Below, piece by piece: positions 14,838 to 23,419 of a DNA stretch of 60,270 nt. How positions within the stretch are numbered: the stretch's first letter is position 1; every line of letters begins with the position of its first letter. The stretch comes from Pirellulales bacterium (GTDB taxonomy: Bacteria > Planctomycetota > Planctomycetia > Pirellulales > Thermoguttaceae). A program made the position numbers and the translations under genes. The stretch covers positions 1 through 60,270 of the forward strand of contig JAFGPV010000141.1 of NCBI GenBank assembly GCA_016936015.1, given 5' to 3'. The notes beneath the pieces were generated by a model. That model searched no databases. It saw only the letters and a program-made list of their open reading frames with translations, and was not told where the DNA came from.

Positions 14838-16370
14838 TCATTTTCCAATGCAAAACCGGCTGAAGATCCGGTCGAGAATGTCCTCAGTGTACACTGTGCC
14901 GACGACGCGCCCCAGTTCTTCCAGAGCGGAACGGATTTCCAAGGCGATCAGTTCTTCACTTAGGGGGGGATATTCCTCTTTTTGTTGCGCAATAATTGGG
15001 ACAGTCTTCCGAGCAAGTTCCGCCGCCCGGCGGAGCGACGCGGCGGCTCTGAGGAGCGACTGTCGGCAGCGGGCGGCGGTGCACGGCGCCGCATCGGCTT
15101 CGGATGCAGCGGGGTTGCGGAGGAGCCGGGAGAGGGCGGCGCGCAACTCCTCGATTCCCTCCCCCGTCAGGCTGCTGGTGGGGAGGGCGTCCGCAATTAG
15201 AAGCGGCATTTTTCCGCTTTGTGTTTCCGTGGAATCGGAATGCGGCGGGACGCCGCTTCGACTTTGGGGTGGGACACCGCGGGGGCGTTGATCGACTTTC
15301 GTCAGCACGACCAGGTGGGGTAATCCCGCAAGCCGGGCCAAGGTCTTTTGCTCCCAGACGTCCGGGAGCCGGCCGGCTTCCAGGCAGAGCAGGGAGAGGG
15401 TGGCTGTTTCATGCTGTCGCCGGGCGGCGTCTTGGGCGGAGGCGTCGGCCGAGCCAGGTTCTTTTTCCAGCAAAATTTCTTCTACCTGGATGCCCGCGGT
15501 GTCGATCCACACGCAGGGCGCGCCGCCGAGGCTTCCTTCCGCGGCGAGGTAATCGCGGGTGGTTCCGGGCCGAGGCGAGACGATCGCCCCCGTACGGCGG
15601 ATCATGGCGTTGAACAGGCTGCTCTTGCCGACGTTCGGCCGCCCGACGAAGACGATCCGGACCGCCGGCTCCGAGACCGTTCGTCCGGCCAGCCGGTCGA
15701 GCATTTCGGAAACTTGTTTTCCCGCCGCCTGGATTTGCGTCCGCAGTTCGTCAGGCGTGATACAAGCGATATCCTCGTCGGTAAAGTCGAAACCCGCTTC
15801 GAGCCGGGCCAGCAGTTCTAAAAGTTGCTGCCGGAGTTGGCGGAGCGGCCCAGAGAAACCGCCGGCGAGCTGTCGGAGCGCCGCCTCGAAATCGCGGTCG
15901 CCGGCGGCGTCGATCGCGCCGAGTACGGCCTCGGCCTGCGTGAGGTCGATCCGCCCGCTGAGGAAGGCGCGGAGCGTGAATTCACCCGGCCGGGCCGGCC
16001 GCGCCCCAAGGGCGCAGAGCGTTTGCACCAAGGCTTCCAAAAGCGGCGGTGAACCGAAGGTATGGAACTCGACCATCGCCTGGCCGGTGTAGCTCCGTCC
16101 CTCGGACCAGAAGTAGGCCTCGCAGGGCAGGGGGGAGGAAAAACCGTCGAGAGTGACGATTCCCGCAATAGCCCGGGGCGAGGGAACACCGTCGGCACTG
16201 CTGGACAAGTCAGTAGTGGCACCCAAAGCGGCCAAAGTGGAACCTTCCCGCGGTTGAAAGCAGGCGGCGGCGCAGTCGCGGGCCGTCGGCCCGCTGAGCC
16301 GCACGATCCCCCGCGCCGCTCCCCCCGGCGGCGAGGCCACGGCCGTAATCGTATCGATCAGACAATACAT
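14838..16370 (-). CDS. mnmE: tRNA modification GTPase MnmE
   Basis: About 510 residues. MnmE with MnmG installs aminomethyl-type groups on U34 of certain tRNAs. The folate-binding N-domain starts LIDTITAVASPPGG. The helical domain encloses the G domain, with GRPNVGKSS (243-251), DTAG (290-293) and TKVD (357-360). The protein ends in FCIGK, the conserved CxGK carrying the catalytic Cys. Between TKVD and the TSSLTGEGIEEL segment lies an extra, repetitive stretch (362-392, with GVPPQSRSGVPPHS) not expected in the family. The start at 16370 gives the canonical N-terminus; an ATG at 16418 would translate an intergenic repeat. yidC is upstream in the same direction, a common bacterial neighbourhood. 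Identity is firm. Confidence 0.95.
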   Translation of the reverse strand: MYCLIDTITAVASPPGGAARGIVRLSGPTARDCAAACFQPREGSTLAALGATTDLSSSADGVPSPRAIAGIVTLDGFSSPLPCEAYFWSEGRSYTGQAMVEFHTFGSPPLLEALVQTLCALGARPARPGEFTLRAFLSGRIDLTQAEAVLGAIDAAGDRDFEAALRQLAGGFSGPLRQLRQQLLELLARLEAGFDFTDEDIACITPDELRTQIQAAGKQVSEMLDRLAGRTVSEPAVRIVFVGRPNVGKSSLFNAMIRRTGAIVSPRPGTTRDYLAAEGSLGGAPCVWIDTAGIQVEEILLEKEPGSADASAQDAARRQHETATLSLLCLEAGRLPDVWEQKTLARLAGLPHLVVLTKVDQRPRGVPPQSRSGVPPHSDSTETQSGKMPLLIADALPTSSLTGEGIEELRAALSRLLRNPAASEADAAPCTAARCRQSLLRAAASLRRAAELARKTVPIIAQQKEEYPPLSEELIALEIRSALEELGRVVGTVYTEDILDRIFSRFCIGK

Positions 16371-16429
16371 GGAAGGGATGAGGGAGGTAAAGGATTTCCC
16401 ACTTTTGTCATTTGACATTTGTCATAGCC

Positions 16430-16445
16430 AAGCCGCAAGCGGCTT
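16430..16445. repeat. GCCGCAAGCGGC hairpin element
   Basis: AAGCCGC, AA, GCGGCTT lies between yidC and mnmE and is flanked by GTCATTTGACATTT. A near-identical arrangement is found at 40443-40460, and a similar hairpin at 32824-32843. It may end yidC transcription, although the T-run is short. Confidence 0.55.
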
Positions 16446-16457
16446 TTCTCCTCCACC

Positions 16458-18785
16458 TTATCCTTTCCTCCTTCGTTCTTTTCTTCTGCGGGCCGGATCA
16501 GCATCGCCGTCGGAGCCGAACCAGGACCGCCACCACGGGCGGGAAGGTTGTTGCGGCGGGGCGGCGCCGTCTTCCGATTTTTTGGGCAGGAATTTCCGCT
16601 CGCCGATGCCCCACAGCGTCGTGGCGACGAAGTAAACGCACAGCCCGCTGGCGACCTTGAAGAACAGGACGCCCATGAAAATCATCATGAACTTCATCAG
16701 CTTCTGCTGCATGGCCTGCTGATCGTCGGTGGCCGGCGGCATCATCTTTTTCTGCTGCCAGAGGAACAAGAACACGGTCACGATCGGCAGGATGTTGAAA
16801 TAGGGCCCGAGCCAGATCCCGAAAAAGCCCGGCCCTTCGGTCAGCATCGTCGGCATGAAGCCGGTCCAATTGAAGAGCATGTCCGGGGCCGCGAGGTTCG
16901 AGCACCAACGGACGGCGTGGCTTAAGAGCGGGGCGTCGCGGAGTTCCACGTCCACCATCAAGGCCCGGTACAGCCCGAGGAAGATCGGCAGTTGGATGAA
17001 CATCGGCAGGCAGCCGCTGGCGGGATGGTAATTATGCTTACGGTACAACTCCTGCATCGCCTTGGTCCGGCCCTCCAGATCCTTCTTGTACTTCTCCATG
17101 ATTTTCTTCATCTCGGGCTGGATCATTTGCATCTTCTGGGCGCCGAGGGTCTGCTTGACGCTCAGGGGGAACATGCAACTGCGGACCAACACCGTCAGCA
17201 GGATGATGGCGATCCCGTAGTTCGGCAACAGCATGTAGAAGGTATGAAGGATGGAGAGCATGGGCTTGGCGACCCAGCCGAACCAGCCGTAATAGACGCA
17301 TTGATCCAGCCCGTAGCCGGCCAGCAGGGACGGCTTTTTCGGACCGGCGAAGAGTTGAAATTTTTGGGTCAGCGACTCCTCCGGATTCAGTTTCTTCGCC
17401 AGACTCGTAACGCGGAAGGAAACGTCGGTCCGGTCGAGATGTTTTTCATCGACCGGGCCCACCAGCAGCGACTGCGAGGAGGCGAACCAGATGTCGCCGG
17501 GATTTTGCTTCTGCGGGATCAGCATCGCCGAGAAGTATTGGGCGTCGACGCCGACGTACGCCACCGATTCCCCGGCCTGCGGCGGACCGACGTCGTGCTT
17601 GGCGATCTTGGCGGGGGGGACCATTTCCGGATCTTTTCCCTCAAAGCGGATCAGGTAATCGCGCAGACCCGCCCCGCCCCAATTCCGGCTCACCTTGTAG
17701 GCGTACCAGGCGCCCTCCATTACCACGCCGGTGGGACCGTCGAGGCGATAGGCCACGTTCTGCGCCTGCTCGGCGTGGTTGACGATCTTGATTTCCAGAT
17801 CGAGATGGTAGGCGGGAAAATCGGGATTGCCGATCGCCTCGGGCGGCGCCTTCGCCAGGCGGTAGGTCTTGAAAACCTCCACCCCGGCCTGCGGCAGCGT
17901 CCGCGAGAAGACGACCTCCTCGGCCGAGGACCGCACCACCCGCCAGGTGCGGCTGCGGAGCGAAACGCCCTTGAGTTCCCGGCTTAAATTCGTCTCGGGT
18001 TTCTTTTCGTCGTCATTGATTTTCTCCTCGCCGAACTGCTGGAGGGTCATCAGCATCGAAGGCGGATCGTCCCCCTCGGGCCGAACCACTTCCAGGGGGC
18101 GGCGGCGGAGCGTGACCTGAAGTTCCTGCTGCTTTCCGCCCCGGGCGATCGTCAGCGCCGCGTTCTCCCCGGGCCGGGTCTTCTCCAGCGCCGTTTCCAA
18201 GGCGGAAGCCGAAGTGACCGGTCGCCCGTTCAGTTCCTTGATCAGGTCGCCGGATTTTAGTCCGGCTTCGGCCGCCGGCGTCCCCGGGCCGACCGCCTGC
18301 ACCCGACAGCCCGCCTTTTTGTCGCTCTGGTCCATCACGAGGTACCCGAGATAACCGCTGCGGTCGTCGATGTCGCAGTAGCGGAGGCTGTTGAGTTCGA
18401 TCCGCCGGATCGCCGCCCCCCGGTTCGTCCACGTGACCAGCATTCGGTAGCCCGATTGCGGATCGAGCGAGCCGAGCGTGCCGCACTGTTCCGCCACAAT
18501 CGGCTCCGGCGGCGGCTGCACCTCGGGCGGTTTCTCCTTGGCTTTTGCCTCGGGCAGGGGAGCGGGTTTCTGCGGTTCGGGTTTTTCCGGCGCTTTTTCC
18601 GGTTGGACCGCCTCCGGGTCTTTCACGGCCTCCTTCTCTTTCTCGGCGGGCGCCGGGCCGGGCTTTTCCGGCTTCGCGGCGGCCGGCGGCTGCGGCTCCG
18701 GTCCCCGAAACTTGTTCAACAGGGCCATGTAGCCCGCCATGAACAGGAAGGATAACACCAGAAAGATTACGAAACGGCGTTCCAT
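16458..18785 (-). CDS. yidC: Membrane protein insertase YidC with PDZ insertion
   Basis: About 775 residues, much longer than the usual 550-600. YidC inserts and folds inner-membrane proteins, alone or with SecYEG. Order: TM1 (RRFVIFLVLSFLFMAGYMAL), a Pro/Lys/Glu-rich linker (about 28-97), and a periplasmic beta domain interrupted at about 155-227 by a PDZ domain (AAEAGLKSGDLIKELNGRPV). Then come the rest of the periplasmic domain and the conserved membrane core with LLTVLVRSCMFPLSVKQ, whose Arg is the functional groove residue. The C-terminal tail is rich in Arg and Lys, as in YidCs that touch the ribosome. The start at 18785 is chosen because upstream in-frame codons fall in repeat DNA. The PDZ suggests an added substrate- or protease-binding role (inference). 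Confidence 0.95.
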   Translation of the reverse strand: MERRFVIFLVLSFLFMAGYMALLNKFRGPEPQPPAAAKPEKPGPAPAEKEKEAVKDPEAVQPEKAPEKPEPQKPAPLPEAKAKEKPPEVQPPPEPIVAEQCGTLGSLDPQSGYRMLVTWTNRGAAIRRIELNSLRYCDIDDRSGYLGYLVMDQSDKKAGCRVQAVGPGTPAAEAGLKSGDLIKELNGRPVTSASALETALEKTRPGENAALTIARGGKQQELQVTLRRRPLEVVRPEGDDPPSMLMTLQQFGEEKINDDEKKPETNLSRELKGVSLRSRTWRVVRSSAEEVVFSRTLPQAGVEVFKTYRLAKAPPEAIGNPDFPAYHLDLEIKIVNHAEQAQNVAYRLDGPTGVVMEGAWYAYKVSRNWGGAGLRDYLIRFEGKDPEMVPPAKIAKHDVGPPQAGESVAYVGVDAQYFSAMLIPQKQNPGDIWFASSQSLLVGPVDEKHLDRTDVSFRVTSLAKKLNPEESLTQKFQLFAGPKKPSLLAGYGLDQCVYYGWFGWVAKPMLSILHTFYMLLPNYGIAIILLTVLVRSCMFPLSVKQTLGAQKMQMIQPEMKKIMEKYKKDLEGRTKAMQELYRKHNYHPASGCLPMFIQLPIFLGLYRALMVDVELRDAPLLSHAVRWCSNLAAPDMLFNWTGFMPTMLTEGPGFFGIWLGPYFNILPIVTVFLFLWQQKKMMPPATDDQQAMQQKLMKFMMIFMGVLFFKVASGLCVYFVATTLWGIGERKFLPKKSEDGAAPPQQPSRPWWRSWFGSDGDADPARRRKERRRKG

Positions 18786-18802
18786 GGGTATCTTTAACTT
18801 TA

Positions 18803-18929
18803 TAGGGTGCGGGATACGCACCAATTATTTTCGTTGGTCGTCGGTCGTTTGTCGCCGGTGGTTTTTGTTCCTAGGACCGACGACAAACGACCGACGACCG
18901 ACGAATTCTGGTGCGTTTCACGCACCCTA
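18803..18929. repeat. Long imperfect inverted repeat upstream of yidC
   Basis: Outer arms TAGGGTGCGGGATACGCACC and GGTGCGTTTCACGCACCCTA, inner arms GTCGTCGGTCGTTTGTCG and CGACAAACGACCGACGAC. The whole could fold into a cruciform. It starts just 17 bases before the yidC start codon, so it would lie in or next to the leader. Confidence 0.7.
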
Positions 18930-18941
18930 CTGCAAAGCCAA

Positions 18942-19021
18942 GTAGGTTATGCTTCAGCATAACAACCGAAAAGTAATACTTCAGCATAACAACTGAAAGG
19001 ATATGCGGAAGCGTAACCTAC
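18942..19021. repeat. GTAGGTTATGCTTC inverted repeat with internal copies
   Basis: Outer arms GTAGGTTATGCTTC and GAAGCGTAACCTAC differ at one position. Between them TTCAGCATAACAAC occurs twice. The arm sequence also appears at about 50605-50618 upstream of the large permease gene, so it is a dispersed element. Confidence 0.6.
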
Positions 19022-19043
19022 GCGTCTGTGCCGCCGCCCCGAA

Positions 19044-19805
19044 TTATCGCCCGTCGCGGAGCCGATCGCCCAGGAAATTGTCGAGGTCCGAAACGTCGTA
19101 AATCTTGGCGATGGTCTTCTCGTAATCATAGTCCACGCGGCGGAAACGCACCACCTCGTCTTCCAAGACGACGTAGCAGGCGCGGGGATTGCCGTCGCGG
19201 GGCTGCCCCACGGAACCGACGTTGATCATCGCCTTCTCCCGGCCGAGGCGGTATTCGAAGTTCAATTCCTCGGGACTGAAGAAATTGAAGTTCTCGCCGG
19301 CGGTAAAGACGCCCGGCACGTGGGTGTGTCCCTGAAAGGCGTGCTGCGAGATCAGCGCAAAGATCTTCTCCAGCTTCCGCTTGTTGTAAATGTCCTCGGG
19401 AAAGACGTACTCGTTCAGAGGATTGCGGGCGGAACCGTGCACGAACAGCCGCTTTCCCTCCAACTCCTGGAAGTTCCGCGGAAGTTCCCCCAAAAAGTCC
19501 CATCGCTGCTGCCGCATTTGGACCGAGCCGCTGCCGTTTTCCAGTTGGGCGCGGGTCCAAAAAATCGCCCGTTCCGCCCCGGTGTTGAATCCCTCCGGAT
19601 CGAACAGCGCCCCCTGGTCGTGGTTGCCCAGCAGGCACATCGGGCATTTCATGATCTCGTCGATCACTTCGCAGGGATTCGGCCCGTAGCCGACCAAGTC
19701 TCCCAGGCAGTAAATATCCTTAATGCCTTGGTCTCGGATGTCGGCCAGAACCGCTTGGAGAGATTCCAGGTTACTGTGGATATCGCTGATGATCGCTCGT
19801 TTCAC
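19044..19805 (-). CDS. Calcineurin-like metallophosphoesterase
   Basis: A 253-residue cytoplasmic phosphoesterase starting at a GTG. All dinuclear-metal motifs are present: DIHSN (D8, H10), GDLVGYGP (35-42), GNHD (60-63), FVHGS and GHTHVP. The [12 protein letters not shown] segment is typical of the bacterial ApaH/YfcE-like metallophosphatase family. Substrates in that family range from dinucleoside polyphosphates to phosphodiesters and phosphoproteins, so the substrate cannot be named. It is transcribed away from tsaB, with a palindrome at 19897-19909 between them. The following gene is yidC, but the repeat-filled gap of more than 200 bases argues against one operon. Confidence 0.87.
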   Translation of the reverse strand: MKRAIISDIHSNLESLQAVLADIRDQGIKDIYCLGDLVGYGPNPCEVIDEIMKCPMCLLGNHDQGALFDPEGFNTGAERAIFWTRAQLENGSGSVQMRQQRWDFLGELPRNFQELEGKRLFVHGSARNPLNEYVFPEDIYNKRKLEKIFALISQHAFQGHTHVPGVFTAGENFNFFSPEELNFEYRLGREKAMINVGSVGQPRDGNPRACYVVLEDEVVRFRRVDYDYEKTIAKIYDVSDLDNFLGDRLRDGR

Positions 19806-19896
19806 ACCGCACCGACCGGTTGGGGTCTGGACAGAATATGGAGGGGGGGAATTAGGGGCAATCCTCAGGAGAGGCCGCTAACACGCTCTCTAAGTG

Positions 19897-19909
19897 TATT
19901 GTTACAATA
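19897..19909. promoter_or_regulatory. TATTGTTACAATA palindrome between divergent genes
   Basis: A perfect 6+1+6 palindrome between the phosphoesterase (starting at 19805, leftward) and tsaB (starting at 19989, rightward). Its position fits an operator or an AT-rich promoter core for either gene. Confidence 0.35.
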
Positions 19910-19988
19910 AGATAGCGTCAAGTCGAGAGCCGCCGGCCCCCGGCGACCCGCCGAGGGCCAAGATTGCCCGGTTTTTCCCCTTAAACTC

Positions 19989-20744
19989 ATGCATATCCTT
20001 GCCCTGGAAACCAGTTCAAGCGGCGGCAGCGTAGCGGCCCATGATGGTGCGAACCTCCTGCAGGAGGTGCAATTAAACCCCCGACAGCGGAGCGCCCAAT
20101 CCCTGGTCCCGGCCATCGTCGAATTGCTTGGGCAAGTCGATTGGACACCGCAGGACGTGGATCTGGTGGCCGTCACGGTCGGTTCCGGCTCGTTCACCGG
20201 CCTGCGGGTGGGTGTGACCACGGCCAAGACCTTCGCCTACGCCGTGGGGGCCGAAATCCTGGGCATCGACACCCTGGAAACCATCGCCGCCGGGATCGGA
20301 AAAGGGCAAGAGGAGCGAGCCGAGCCGTCCCCGGCCTCGGCTGCGGTAGTGCATCAGAAGACGTTAATAACAACCCCTTCCCCCCTTCACGTCGCCCTGG
20401 ACGCTCAACGCGGCGACCTGATTACTCAAACCTTTCTCCCCGCCCCCGACGGCTGGTTTCGCCCCCAAGGTGTTGAAAAACTCCTGCCGGCGGAACGGTG
20501 GCTTCAGGGACTGGCCCCCGGCGGGATGATCGCCGGTCCGGTGTTGGGTAAACTCCTCGCACTGATTCCCGGCCACCTGACGGTCTTGCCCGAGCCGCTC
20601 TGGCATCCGCAGGCCCGGCACGTTGCCCGATTGGCCGCCCGGGACTACGCCGCCGGCCGCCGCGACGACCTCTGGCAGCTTTTTCCCCGATACTCCCGCC
20701 GCAGCGCCGCGGAAGAAAAATGGGAGGCAGCCCAGCGCTCATAA
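19989..20744 (+). CDS. tsaB: tRNA threonylcarbamoyladenosine protein TsaB
   Basis: A 251-residue member of the ASKHA family. TsaB partners TsaD and TsaE to make the t6A modification at A37 of ANN-decoding tRNAs. The N-terminus MHILALETSSSGGSVA and the GSGSFTGLRVGVTTAKTFAY motif are diagnostic. Between the helix ending near residue 103 and the strand HVALDAQRGDL there is an extra stretch (about 104-133) rich in Glu, Pro, Ser and Thr, absent from most TsaB. It is encoded partly by a small inverted repeat around GAGCCGAGCCGTCCCCGGCC. No clear ribosome-binding site precedes the ATG. Other t6A genes are not nearby. Confidence 0.92.
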   Translation: MHILALETSSSGGSVAAHDGANLLQEVQLNPRQRSAQSLVPAIVELLGQVDWTPQDVDLVAVTVGSGSFTGLRVGVTTAKTFAYAVGAEILGIDTLETIAAGIGKGQEERAEPSPASAAVVHQKTLITTPSPLHVALDAQRGDLITQTFLPAPDGWFRPQGVEKLLPAERWLQGLAPGGMIAGPVLGKLLALIPGHLTVLPEPLWHPQARHVARLAARDYAAGRRDDLWQLFPRYSRRSAAEEKWEAAQRS

Positions 20745-20784
20745 AGCCGCGACCGGCGGTCGCGGTCTTCATCCGTTATGAAAA

Positions 20785-21336
20785 TCAGCGAGGGCCAAAG
20801 ACGTCGGCCACCGCCAGGCGGAATCCCGGCAGGAATTCCTCGCCGCCCAGCTCTTCCCCGGCCGAGAGGATCGTGATTTTTTGCCGGTCGCGATAGATCG
20901 TTACCGTTTTGGTTTTCGGATCGACGACCCACACCGCTTGGGCGCCCGCTTGCAGCCAATCTTGCACCTTGGCCGTCACTTCGCCGGCGCGGTCGCCGGG
21001 CGAGAGGACCTCCACGGCCAGGTCGGGAGGCCCCGGAAAAAATCCCTCGGGAAGTTCCTCGGGCAGCCGGGCGGCGGTCACGAAGGCCACGTCCGGGGCG
21101 CGGACCGTATCGGGATCCCGTCCGATCAGAAAACCGGTTTCCGCCCCAAACACCGCCCCCAAGTCGCGATCCACGACAAAGTCCCCAATCTTAAGCGTGA
21201 GGTACACCACCACCCACCCGTGACGCGATCCTGCTGGTGACATCATCCTTAACTCCCCCCGTAATAACTCGCATCGCCCCAAATCGGGTGCGTTGAAAAG
21301 CTGTTCCGCAGTAGTAATTGATCCGTTCGTTGCCAT
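20785..21336 (-). CDS. Uma2-family (DUF820) PD-(D/E)XK nuclease-like protein
   Basis: About 183 residues; start ATG at 21336 has AGGA nine bases upstream. The family signature is clear: YELLRGEL-like (CELLRGELRMMSPAG), TVRAPDVAFVTAARL, PPDLAVEVLSPGDRAGEV and AVWVVDPKTKTVTIYR. Asp in APDVAF and Glu in VEVLSP belong to the restriction-endonuclease-like core. Uma2 proteins are abundant in planctomycetes and cyanobacteria, often in many copies; their biological role is not settled. It converges with tsaB 40 bases away and is probably a single-gene unit. Confidence 0.88.
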   Translation of the reverse strand: MATNGSITTAEQLFNAPDLGRCELLRGELRMMSPAGSRHGWVVVYLTLKIGDFVVDRDLGAVFGAETGFLIGRDPDTVRAPDVAFVTAARLPEELPEGFFPGPPDLAVEVLSPGDRAGEVTAKVQDWLQAGAQAVWVVDPKTKTVTIYRDRQKITILSAGEELGGEEFLPGFRLAVADVFGPR

Positions 21337-21381
21337 AATGAATATCCTATCATTTCCTCTCTTGCGGGTCAATCAAAGACC

Positions 21382-22815
21382 CTACAGCAGCGGGCTGAGC
21401 AGCCGGGCGATGTTTTGGAAAAGCATTTTCGACGTCGGCCGCTGTGCCCAGCGGTCGGCCGTCAGTTGAAAGGAGTCCCGCAGGTAGAGATCCTGCTGCC
21501 GGCGGAGCTGCGCGGCAACCTCCCGGCCGTAGAACAGGAGGTTGATCTCGAAGTTCAGGGCGAACGAGCGGATGTCGAAATTGCTCGATCCGATGAAGGC
21601 GATGCTCTCGTCCACGCACATCGTTTTGGCGTGCAGCAGTCCCTTGTCGTAGAGATAGAGCTTAACGCCCATCTCCAGCAGGTCGTCCCAATACGACCGC
21701 GAGGCCGCGGCCACCAGGCGCTGATCCAGCTTCCGCGGCATGACCAGTTCGACTTCCACGCCGCGGAGCACGGCCGTTTCCAGGGCCTGTAGGAACGGAT
21801 CGTCGGGCACGAAGTACGGCGTGGTGATCGTCACCCGGCGCTCGGCCGCGTGAATGGCCGCCACCACCATCCGCTGGTAGTTTTCCGTGGGATAGTTCGG
21901 ACCGCTGGGCAGCGTCTGCACCGCGATCGCCCCGGCCGGCTCGGGATCGGGAAAGATCGTTTCGTCGTCCAGCACCTCGTCGGTCTCAAAGTGCCAATCG
22001 GTCACGAACATCTCCTGCAATTCCAGCAGGATCGGCCCGCGGAGCCGGAGCATCAGGTCGTGCCACGCCAGGTCCTTATGCCCGTAGCCCGCGTCGACAA
22101 TGTTTTGCGAGCCGGTATATCCGATCCGGCCGTCGATGACGGCCAGCTTGCGGTGGTTCCGCAAGTCGAGCCGGGCCATCCGGCGGCGGAAGATACCCAC
22201 GGGCAGCGCCTCGTGCAGCTCGATCCCCTCGGCCCGAATCTTCTTGCCCCAACGCTTCAACAACTGCCGTGAGCCGACCCCATCGACCAGCACGCGGCAC
22301 TTCACGCCGCGGTGGACCGCCCGCGTTAAGGCGTCGATCACCCGCTGCCCCGTGCCGTCGCCAACAAAAATGTAAAACAGCAGGTGGACATGCGATCGGG
22401 CGGCGTCAATGTCGGCCGTCAGCCGATCGATGAACGTCTCGGTCTCGGCGATCAGTTCGACGTCGTTCCCGCCGAGGATCGGCATGTAGCCGAGGTGCTC
22501 GGCCAGTTTCACCGCCTCCATCGCCCGGGATCCCAGTTCCGGCCGGCCGATGTTGGGATACTTCTCCAGCCGTTGCGAGGCCGCCCGCAGCCGGTCGAGC
22601 ATCCGCGTGTGCTGCATGATCCGCCGCCGGGGCAGCCGGTTGCTGCCGATCAGCCAGTACAGCGCCAGCCCCGGCCAGGGCAGAAAAAAAATCACCAGCA
22701 GCCAGGCCATGGCCGCACTCGGATGCCGCCGCCGCGGGATGACAAAGAGCATCACCACGCGAACGGCCCATTCGCTCAGATAATACAGCAGCGAGAACGA
22801 AAACCATTCACTCAT
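21382..22815 (-). CDS. cls: Cardiolipin synthase, phospholipase D family
   Basis: A 477-residue membrane enzyme that joins two phosphatidylglycerols to give cardiolipin and glycerol. Two hydrophobic segments lie at the N-terminus (to about residue 60). Two PLD catalytic motifs follow: NHRKLAVIDGRIGYTGSQN (about residue 218 on) and LHAKTMCVDESIAFIGSSNFD (about residue 390 on), each with the His-Lys-Asp pattern. The length and the IDARSHV-like AARSHVHLLFYIF segment match the Cls type. No ribosome-binding site is obvious. It follows the Uma2 gene in orientation but shows no sign of functional linkage. Confidence 0.92.
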   Translation of the reverse strand: MSEWFSFSLLYYLSEWAVRVVMLFVIPRRRHPSAAMAWLLVIFFLPWPGLALYWLIGSNRLPRRRIMQHTRMLDRLRAASQRLEKYPNIGRPELGSRAMEAVKLAEHLGYMPILGGNDVELIAETETFIDRLTADIDAARSHVHLLFYIFVGDGTGQRVIDALTRAVHRGVKCRVLVDGVGSRQLLKRWGKKIRAEGIELHEALPVGIFRRRMARLDLRNHRKLAVIDGRIGYTGSQNIVDAGYGHKDLAWHDLMLRLRGPILLELQEMFVTDWHFETDEVLDDETIFPDPEPAGAIAVQTLPSGPNYPTENYQRMVVAAIHAAERRVTITTPYFVPDDPFLQALETAVLRGVEVELVMPRKLDQRLVAAASRSYWDDLLEMGVKLYLYDKGLLHAKTMCVDESIAFIGSSNFDIRSFALNFEINLLFYGREVAAQLRRQQDLYLRDSFQLTADRWAQRPTSKMLFQNIARLLSPLL

Positions 22816-23419
22816 GCCCAGCCCCCGCGTCGGGGTCCGAAAAACCTGTCTTCCTAGTACAAACGGATACTTAAATATACCACCGGATTAGGGGCGAGGA
22901 GCGGTGGAAGTTAAATGTTCACCAGGCGGTGGAGAATGATGTAATCCCATAATGGGCAATAAATTGGGATCGGTTGGACGGGCTGTTTTTGGTCAATGAG
23001 GGCGGCAAACGGGCAATTCACGATACTTAGCACCCCTCACTCGCAGGGAATGGAGTTCAAGGGAAGATCCTTCACCAGGAGTTGGTCATCAAGAAGCGAA
23101 AAAGCACGGAAGGCCCCCAGGAAAGGTTGATGTCTCTTCACGATCCGAAGCCGACGTTATGGAGCGAGGGCAAAAGGCGCAGAGTATCACCGGGGAGGTA
23201 TCATCACGGGATTGAATTATCAAAGAACCATTTTTTTGAATATATACACATGTGTATACTATATCATTTTCGCCATTCCTGCAAGCCAAGTTTTTGGCCA
23301 CCCCTCGGGGAAATGATTGAAGATGGAAAGAGTCAATGATATTCCAACCCCCTTAAGGGGAATCCCTCTGGTTGCCGGTATAAGGAAGCGATATATTGAT
23401 TGTGTGCTTAGGTCCTACT
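22816..23419. other. 600-base intergenic region
   Basis: Separates the divergent cardiolipin synthase and serine hydrolase genes. A frame at 23082-23339 (85 codons) has no recognisable family and no ribosome-binding site. The one structured element is the palindrome at 23243-23258. Confidence 0.45.
23243..23258. promoter_or_regulatory. TATACACATGTGTATA palindrome, putative operator
   Basis: A perfect 16-base palindrome in an AT-rich stretch about 160 bases before the serine hydrolase start. The form resembles sites for small dimeric repressors of TetR or GntR type, but no such regulator lies nearby. Confidence 0.4.

Noticed and set aside
18786-18824. Upstream start of YidC
   Set aside because: The extra 13 residues translate the end of an intergenic inverted repeat; MERRFVIFL is the natural start.
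23082-23339. 85-codon frame in the 600-base gap
   Set aside because: No ribosome-binding site, family or codon bias.
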